From positions 1,055,616 through 1,119,615 of the forward strand of contig NW_014575562.1 in the NCBI RefSeq assembly GCF_000708205.1: 64,000 nucleotides of DNA, in the 5' to 3' direction. This DNA is from Mixia osmundae IAM 14324. Its lineage: Eukaryota; Basidiomycota; Mixiomycetes; Mixiales; Mixiaceae. Position 1 is the first letter of the stretch. Each line of letters opens with the position of its first letter. Below are positions 57,901 to 64,000 of the stretch, one piece after another. A program made the position numbers and the translations under genes. The notes under the pieces are model-generated. The model was not told where the DNA came from, ran no database searches, and saw nothing but the letters and a program-made list of their open reading frames with translations.

Positions 57901-58310
57901 CAGGACCTTCTAGCTCGTCGACCTTGTCGAGCGCCTCTTGCAGCTTGGCCTTCGAGCGTTCGATGAAGCGGTTCATCACGACCTCGACGGAGCCTACCGA
58001 CGTGTTCTGGGCGACGTTCTTGTAGGTGTGCAGGCCTTCCTTGGCGGTGCGACCCTTCTTGAGCTGGACACAGAGGTCGAGGAACTTGACCATGATGGGC
58101 TCCAGGGAGGCAAGAGGGGTCTGCCTGAACCTTTTGCTGCCAATCATCTCTGTCAAGGTGGACAAGGCCGCTGACGGTTGGCCGACGGAGATGAGCTCTT
58201 CTGCGCGCTGTGAGGCGGGACAAGGCGCAGTCAGCTACACAGCGCCGAGCGACAGGAGAGCAAGCTGAACTCACACGCAGGGCCGTCTCTGGCCTCGAAT
58301 AGACTGGCAT
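54958..58310 (-). CDS. eIF3a: Translation initiation factor eIF3 subunit a
   Basis: Three exons (58275-58310, 57614-58207, 54958-57558) give 1076 residues. eIF3a is the scaffold of eIF3 and contacts the 40S subunit. It starts MPVYSRPETAL, then across a 67 nt intron RRAEELISVGQPSAALSTL, TPLASLEPIMVKFLDLCVQL, TYKNVAQNTSVGSVEVVMNR, LRNNARLEVGYQ joined to NIASEAYKFCLQHGRKTEFR, the PCI domain, and a long charged coiled coil rich in E, R and K (about residues 560-900), with a basic proline/serine tail ending QAYRPPGAR. The second intron (57559-57613) uses a GC donor with otherwise perfect consensus, CAG|GCAAGT. All blocks of the family are present. The start is 296 bases from that of the EDC4-like gene. 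Confidence 0.95.
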
Positions 58311-58606
58311 GATGCGTGAGAGGAGAGCAGCCCTTGCAACGAGGCTACTCCTCCGTCTGCGCTTGCTGAGCGAGCGGTCCTTACTCTACACTCAGCCGGT
58401 CCGTTGTCGTGCTCTGTCTGGTCGTGCAGGAGCACTTGGAAGGCAGGCAAATCCTTGGCTACTGCTTGTGACACACCGCTGTCCGGCTGGTGGCTCGACG
58501 CGAAAAATTTGAATTCACCCGTCAAGTTTGGAGCGTGAAGCTGTGACATTTCAAGCCTGGCCAGCTCAAAGGGATCGAGCTCTCCTGAGCTGACTGTCGC
58601 CCCACC

Positions 58607-61600
58607 ATGTCCGCATTCGATCTCCTCAAGACGCTCCAACTCGACAGCGACAGTTTGACAAATTTGACAAACGGCTATTCGCCTGCCACGAGTGAGCCAA
58701 AAGCGAGTGCCCCAGTCCTCCCTGCCGAAACTCCAGCCCCCAGACCGGCAGGTCGAGAGGCAGATCTCCTCGCCATCCTCAGCGGTACGAGCAGTAGCTT
58801 GCGAACGCCCTTGTCCAGCAGTCCTGCCGTCAAGCAGGAAGAGACAGACGCGCCAATCGATGTCAGACCGACCATCGAGCGTACTACAACGCCTCCACCG
58901 CCAGAGCCGTCCATGAAGACTACACCGTTTGCCTTCAGATCACCTTTCGATGCTATGCTACCCGGTAGGGCTCTCAGCTCGCCCGCCACAAAGAGCGAGA
59001 GCCCCGTGCCTGCGCGAATGATGACACCAGAGCGATCTCCTGCAAGTCGGAAGCAACGAGCTACATCTGCGCAACCGAGCGCGAGTGCAGCGTCCAGCCC
59101 AAGCAAGAGTGAAGCCTTTGGACCTCTGCCTGCAGTGCCAATCAGGACGGCAACGCTGAAAGATATGAGCAAGGTCGAGACTACGCCGATCAGCCTGTTC
59201 ACGCCTGCTCACCGGAGCCCGGGCAAGAGACTGGCAGCACACGGCTTCGTTGCATACGCCACTCCCCTCGGTCGTATCCGTGTCGTCGATACCGACACGG
59301 GTGCTCGATTGCTCCTTCAGGGCCTCTCGAGCCCGATCATCGATCTGCACATCAGTCCAGGTAGCGTCAGCGGCAAGCGACTCATCGCTGCTGTCGATCA
59401 TGAAGGCACGGTCATGGTCTGGCGAATCGATGAGCGACTTGGCCCAGACAGCAAGTAAGTCTTCAGCGTTTGTCTGACCCTGGCCGTCACTGACCGATCG
59501 TGACAGAGTCGAGCTCGAATCGCGACATACCAGCCAAACCGCCCCATCTGGTGCCACAGTGCGAGCGCTACGCTTCAATCCGGATCCAGCAACGCGCAAG
59601 CTCTCGTTGCTCGCGAGTAGCAATCAGCGCGAATTGTCCGACGTCTTCACGCTCAGCATGGATCAGGCAAAGTCAGGCCAGCTCGACTTGATCTCACCCT
59701 CCAATGTACCGGGTGCCACAATTCCTCACATACGCGAACAAGTACGCTCCGTACGGATTGAGAGCGTACAGCGAGCTGATCAATCGGGTAGCACTTTGAC
59801 GACGCGCAGTGGTCTCTTGACGGCAAGTCGCTAGTATTGCTAGGCTCCAATGGATCTGGCAGTCTCTATGACGTCGAACAGACGCCCGTGTATCCGTCCG
59901 AGCTTCTCGATATAGGAGCCCTTCCTCACGACCTGCTGTCTGTTGGCCTCCTCGCCGATCAGCTCGCTCCCGGCGGCTTCTCTCTTGTCGCCGGGACAGA
60001 ATCTTCGATCTCCATCCTCCCTCTGGCCAGCAAAGCAGGATCTGACTGTCAGACGAAGCGGAGAAAACGGGCAGTCTCTCGCTTCGACATGACGGAGCGC
60101 ATCGTCGGCCTGGCACAGACATTGAAACGCGATGCTGCTTTTACTATAACTTCCACGGGCACAATATCGTACATCGCATCGGCTGAAGCGGACAGCTACT
60201 GTATTACGAACATCGAGACGTCCATAGCCGATGCATGGGACATCGTCGTCGACATGCACGAAGACAGTTCCGTGTGGACAACCTACGTCCTTCACAGCAA
60301 GGGCATCAACAAGATAAAGATACCCCGAGAAGCTCTCAGAGAGGCAGAGACAATTACGCACAAAGCTTCAGTGACTGCTAGTGTTGAGCAAAAGGCTACA
60401 GCGGCTCCTGTCGCGAGCAAAGCTATTAAGGTCGACGAGCCTGCTTTGTCGGGACCGCCACCCGCTCCTGCTGTAGCGAGCACGCCAGCAAAAGCACCAT
60501 CACCTGTGCCACAAGCTGTCGTGAGTGTGCCGCTGCCCGATCGCCCTCCCACAAAGAAGGCTCGGTCCACAGCGCTTCCCGCAGAGAAGCTGCCCGAGAA
60601 AGATATCAAGCCTGATCTGGTAACACCAGCCGTTGCGCTGCCCAGTGAGACTGCTGCAAAATCCAAGCAGGCTACGCCTGCAAAAACAAAGGGCAAAGAC
60701 AAAGCACAGACTGGTAGCGAGGGCGAGACCGCGCAACCAAAGCCTGCACCGGCAGTAGGAGCGTCAAAGGGAGGGGACACGGTTCCTGTTGCAACGCCGA
60801 ACAGGTCCGTTGCTCCGAAAGTGTCGAGCAAGGCCGCGCAGCCGATTGCGGAGACCGCAAAAGCGCTTCGTGCTGCTGATCTTGCCGAGCTGGAGGCCCG
60901 TCTCAGCAAGCGCATGACAGACGAAGCCACTGCACAGCGCAAAGAACTTCAAGCCTACATGCTCAGTCGCGAAGAAGGCGAGAAGGAGCGTCAAATCGAA
61001 ATTCTTGAGCTGGTCAGCCAGAGCTTGGCTAAGCTCGATCTGGCAGAGGCAGTACAGCAAGCTACGCAGACCATGGTCGATCTCGTTGTCTCGCAAACGA
61101 GCGAGCGTCTACAGACGCACCTTTCGGCGCTTCTCGAAGACTCAAATTCAAAGAACGCCGAACAACGCGCGGCTTTCGATGAAACTGTAAAGAGTGCTAC
61201 TCAGGCTACCATAACAAAGAGCCTGCCTGCTACTTTGGCCGTCTTGCAAGAAGCTCTCGTACTTCAAATGGATCAGCAGCTTGCCAAGCTTGATGCGATC
61301 GTCAGCAAAACACAGCAGACATCAGCCGTGGAAGTGGAGAAACACATGATCGAGACCACCTCAGCATACAAGGCCATACAGGCTCAGATCGGCGACCTGG
61401 CAGCTGCTCAATCGAGGGCTAGCATATCCGTTGCGTCCAAATCGCCTGCCATTATAGCCAACGGGTCAGGACTCGGACTCCAGCCTGACCAATCGATCGA
61501 GGGCGTGCCGAGCTTCTACGAGGATCAAGTCCTCAGTGTGCTCTCTTCTCAAGACGCCGATCAGCTTGCGCAATTCGTCGAGCACTCTGACTTACCTCTT

Positions 61601-61963
61601 GCGCTTGCTGTGATCAAAGCGCGGGAGCTCTCGAGTCCCGTCGTTTTGACGTTACTGCACCGGCTGGGCAAGGCAGATGCCGCCACGCTAGATGGACCAG
61701 ATCAGAAGAAGCTTGCTTGGATCATCAGTGCACTGCGTGTCATTGATCCTCAGGTATGTCTATCGAGACCCTTTGCGAATGTTACTGATAGCTTGCAGGA
61801 CGAACGCACGCGGACTTATACGCCACAAGTCGTCAACGCGCTCTTGAAGGAATCTCTTGGGCCACGTCTTGCAAAATACGCCTCGCCAGTCGGCCGATCG
61901 ATGCTCACGTCAGCCATCGAGCGAGCACAGCTCCTCTTGCCGGGCATCATTCGCCGACAATAG
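58607..61963 (+). CDS. EDC4/Ge-1-like mRNA decapping scaffold
   Basis: Four exons (58607-59454, 59507-59741, 59792-61753, 61799-61963), introns 52, 50 and 45 nt, give 1069 residues. Order: disordered N-terminus; WD40 propeller from about residue 220 (GRIRVVDTDTGARLLLQGLS, DLHISPGS, VDHEGTVMVWRIDERL, DDAQWSLDGKSLVLLGSNGS); proline/alanine/lysine-rich linker (about 550-720); helical coiled coil (ELEARLSKRMTDEATAQRKE); and a C-terminal alpha-helical repeat region (YEDQVLSVLSSQDADQLAQF, LPLALAVIKARELSSPVVLT, YASPVGRSMLTSAIERAQLL). That layout is that of EDC4/Ge-1, which tethers Dcp1-Dcp2 in P-bodies. The last intron (GTATGT donor, 45 nt) is stop-free and easily missed. Saccharomyces lacks a clear EDC4, so its presence fits a filamentous or basidiomycete lineage. 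Confidence 0.82.
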
Positions 61964-62020
61964 AGAGTGATTGTAAGGCTAGACAATGAGATGCAAATCG
62001 TGCTAGTATACATGGACGTC

Positions 62021-63930
62021 TCAGAGATCAAAGAATGGGTTCTGTTTCGGCTGCTGTTGTGCTTGCGCCGGCTGGCCGAAGCTATTATCGAATCCGCTGA
62101 ATGCGTTGGAGTTGCCATTGTAGGCACTTGAACCATTTGACTGACCAAAAGGATTGCCGTTGCCCGTCGGTTGAGGACCAAAAGACGAAGCAAAGGCTGC
62201 GTTCGCATTGCTGGATGCTGGTCCTGTCCTCGTCTGAGTCAACGTAGCAGCACTGGAGACGTGTCCAGCCAGCAATTAGCGTGAACAATATGCATAGCAT
62301 GTTGAGACGTACGGCACGCTCTTGTTTGCCCATTGACCAAGTCGCATGTTGCCCTCATTGCCAAATGTATCAATGCCTTGACCCATCGCGAGCAGATTGT
62401 TGAGCTTGTCATGCTGCCCATCGTTGCGCGTGGCAGCTCTGATGGATTTGGCAGCTTGTGTGGGCATGATGGGTTGTGAGCTAGACCGGAAGAAGTCTTG
62501 CTGGGGTATCGCAGGCTGAACCTGTTGCCTTGGTGGTTCTGGTGTCGTGGCTGGTTCGGGCGTATTGCCGAATGCCGCAAAGGGATTGTTGGAGCCGATA
62601 GCAGTCTGCTGCGGCACGAGAGGCTGCTGCTGAGCCAGATATGCCTGCTGCTGCATGTATGCCTGCTGTTGCTGCATCTGGGCAAAGCGCGCTTGCTCTT
62701 CCATGCGCTGCTGATACTCATATTGCTGTTGCGCTTGCAGCTGCGCGGCATCTTGCTGGTATTGGGCATAAGGATTGAAGCTCGTGTACTGGGGCTGTAG
62801 CTGCTGTTGCGGCTGACCAAAGTTGAGGTCGACGAGTTGGTTTTGGTATGCGTTAGGCCCATCACTGCGAATCACCACAATGAGTGCGTTGCTCAGGATG
62901 GCCTCTTGTGAACGCACGATTGGAAGCCATCGTCAAAGAGAGCGTTCTGATTCTTGAGCTCTGCTTCCCTCCTCGCTCGTTCATCTTCTTCACGGGACAG
63001 TCTCATGGCTTCGGCCAACTGCTCGTCATCCTTTCGCTGTCGCCTTGCGCGAGTCTCGTCATCGTCCTGACTCCTCTTGGATTCCTCGATAGCTCGTTGA
63101 AGGTCACGCTCTTCCTTGCTCATGCCGCTCGAGGAGACGGCGGGTGTCGAGCGCGATCGCGGAGGGGGCGAATATCTGTCGTCGCGCGAGGGCGTGCCTG
63201 TCATCCTGTCTCTCATGTGCGCCCTCGACTTGCGCGCATCCTTCAGCCTGGCTTCATCTTGCAGTAGTGCTGTGATGTCTTTGGCCTTTTGCCGGACTGC
63301 GCGGATCTGATGAGTCCCGGTCGGCGCTTCTAGACACGCTTGACTGACCATTGGCGCCTTGATCTTTGCCATACTCGTCGATATATTGGAACTCTTTCAG
63401 TGTCTTGATGATGTAGAGATTCTCTCTGCCGCAGCGCTGTCAGCAGGCACGTCGAGCGTTTCAAGGGGCAGGCTTGCTTGAAGTAGAGCACGACGTTCTC
63501 TGATCCGCCGTGGAGGCAATAGTCGAGCACGGTGAGCGCCTTGAAGACGTGACGCCAGTTCTTGCCCTTGTCGTTCAGTCGCTTGTCGAGCATCTCCATG
63601 ATCTCCACAAAGTCTTGCTGGTTGTACGTCAGTTGGGCGAGCTCGTTCATCTGCCCGCCGCTTGGCCCCCAGGGATCTGCCAAACGAGGCGATGAGCCTG
63701 GACAGGTGAACGATGGAGCAGCAGACTTGCCGTTGGAGGTCGCATCTCTGACTTTGGTCTGGCAGTCGCTGTAGCCTTTGGTATAGTTCTTGACTCTGCC
63801 AAGTGTCGTCGCAGTGCAGCATCATCGTGGCGGGCGTAGAAGCAAAGCAAAGCGGGTCCGGTCAGCGCTGGCAAGGAGACAGAGCTCGAGAGACGCACGT
63901 CCGCAGCGTCGACTTGCCCAGCTGCTGCAT
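62021..63930 (-). CDS. Epsin (ENTH-domain clathrin adaptor)
   Basis: Seven exons (63899-63930, 63731-63795, 63478-63676, 63349-63425, 62918-63296, 62313-62864, 62021-62252) give 511 residues. Epsins bind PtdIns(4,5)P2, ubiquitin, clathrin and EH-domain proteins in endocytosis. ENTH domain: LRTVKNYTKGYSDCQTKVRD, ATSNDPWGPSGGQMNELAQL, FVEIMEMLDKRLNDKGKNWR, VFKALTVLDYCLHGGSENVV and NLYIIKTLKEFQYIDEYGKD. Two ubiquitin-interacting motifs follow (ERDLQRAIEESKRS and DEQLAEAMRLSREEDE), then a glutamine-rich stretch and three NPF motifs (SNNPFAAFG, GNPFGQ, QNPFFDL). Introns are 103, 54, 52, 52, 53 and 60 nt. Two of them (63677-63730, ACG|GCAAGT; 63426-63477, CAA|GCAAGC) use GC donors; both junctions restore family-conserved residues exactly. 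The first exon encodes ten residues plus a split codon. Confidence 0.93.
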
Positions 63931-64000
63931 CGTCGGCTTTGTGCAGCTCAAGCTACGATGACGCCCGCTCAGCAGCGAGCTCGGCGATTCGGACCAAACG

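Noticed and set aside
60292-60942. Long minus-strand frame of 216 codons inside the EDC4-like gene
   Set aside because: It is the antisense of the alanine/proline/lysine-rich linker; no domain, and the plus-strand gene is well supported.
1-64000. Transposable elements, viral relics, CRISPR arrays, bacterial operons
   Set aside because: No reverse transcriptase, integrase, transposase, terminal repeats or spaced direct repeats were seen; the only repeat array is the short minisatellite at the left edge.

Overview
The window is nuclear DNA of a gene-dense fungus, most probably a basidiomycete. Reasons: about 74 short spliceosomal introns (mostly 41-62 nt, with CTRAY-like branch sites close to CAG/TAG acceptors), intergenic gaps of tens to a few hundred bases, and fungal-type proteins (PDR transporter, Cch1 calcium channel, large arrestin, Dicer-like protein, Trs65-like TRAPP subunit). 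A compact Pucciniomycotina genome of the Mixia type would fit, but that is a guess. I saw no transposon, viral relic, CRISPR array, rRNA or tRNA. Gene models below were spliced by hand from GT-AG (and five GC-AG) junctions, checking phase and intron length each time.

Layout. 1-0.9 kb: a 16-17 bp minisatellite and a poorly sequenced gene fragment with ambiguous bases. 1.8-11.8 kb: membrane traffic and transport (TBC Rab-GAP, PDR-type ABC transporter, SEC13, Trs65-like). 12.0-13.7 kb: unrecognised small genes, two encoding secreted proteins, head to head. 14.0-27.4 kb: condensin BRN1, a membrane-anchored kelch protein, a Tom6-like protein, ETFA, a 58-residue membrane protein and a Dicer-like protein. 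27.9-36.0 kb: the most unusual part, a mirrored cluster of six members of one family of small secreted cysteine-rich proteins (three on the minus strand, three on the plus strand) around a WetA-like putative regulator and a cysteine-cluster protein. 36.4-64 kb: housekeeping genes again: arrestin, cytochrome c haem lyase, SCYL2-type pseudokinase, ISA2, a CIA30-domain protein, an FBXO21-like F-box protein, CCH1, eIF3a, an EDC4-like decapping scaffold and an epsin.

The housekeeping genes tend to alternate head-to-head (about 110-300 bp between start codons) and tail-to-tail (10-60 bp between stop codons), so 3' ends probably overlap as antisense transcripts. Several genes act in related processes: vesicle traffic (TBC, SEC13, Trs65, SCYL2, epsin, arrestin), mitochondrial cofactors and respiration (ETFA, HCCS, ISA2, CIA30), and RNA control (Dicer, EDC4, eIF3a). 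The secreted family at 27.9-36.0 kb matches nothing I know and is the best candidate for an undescribed system.
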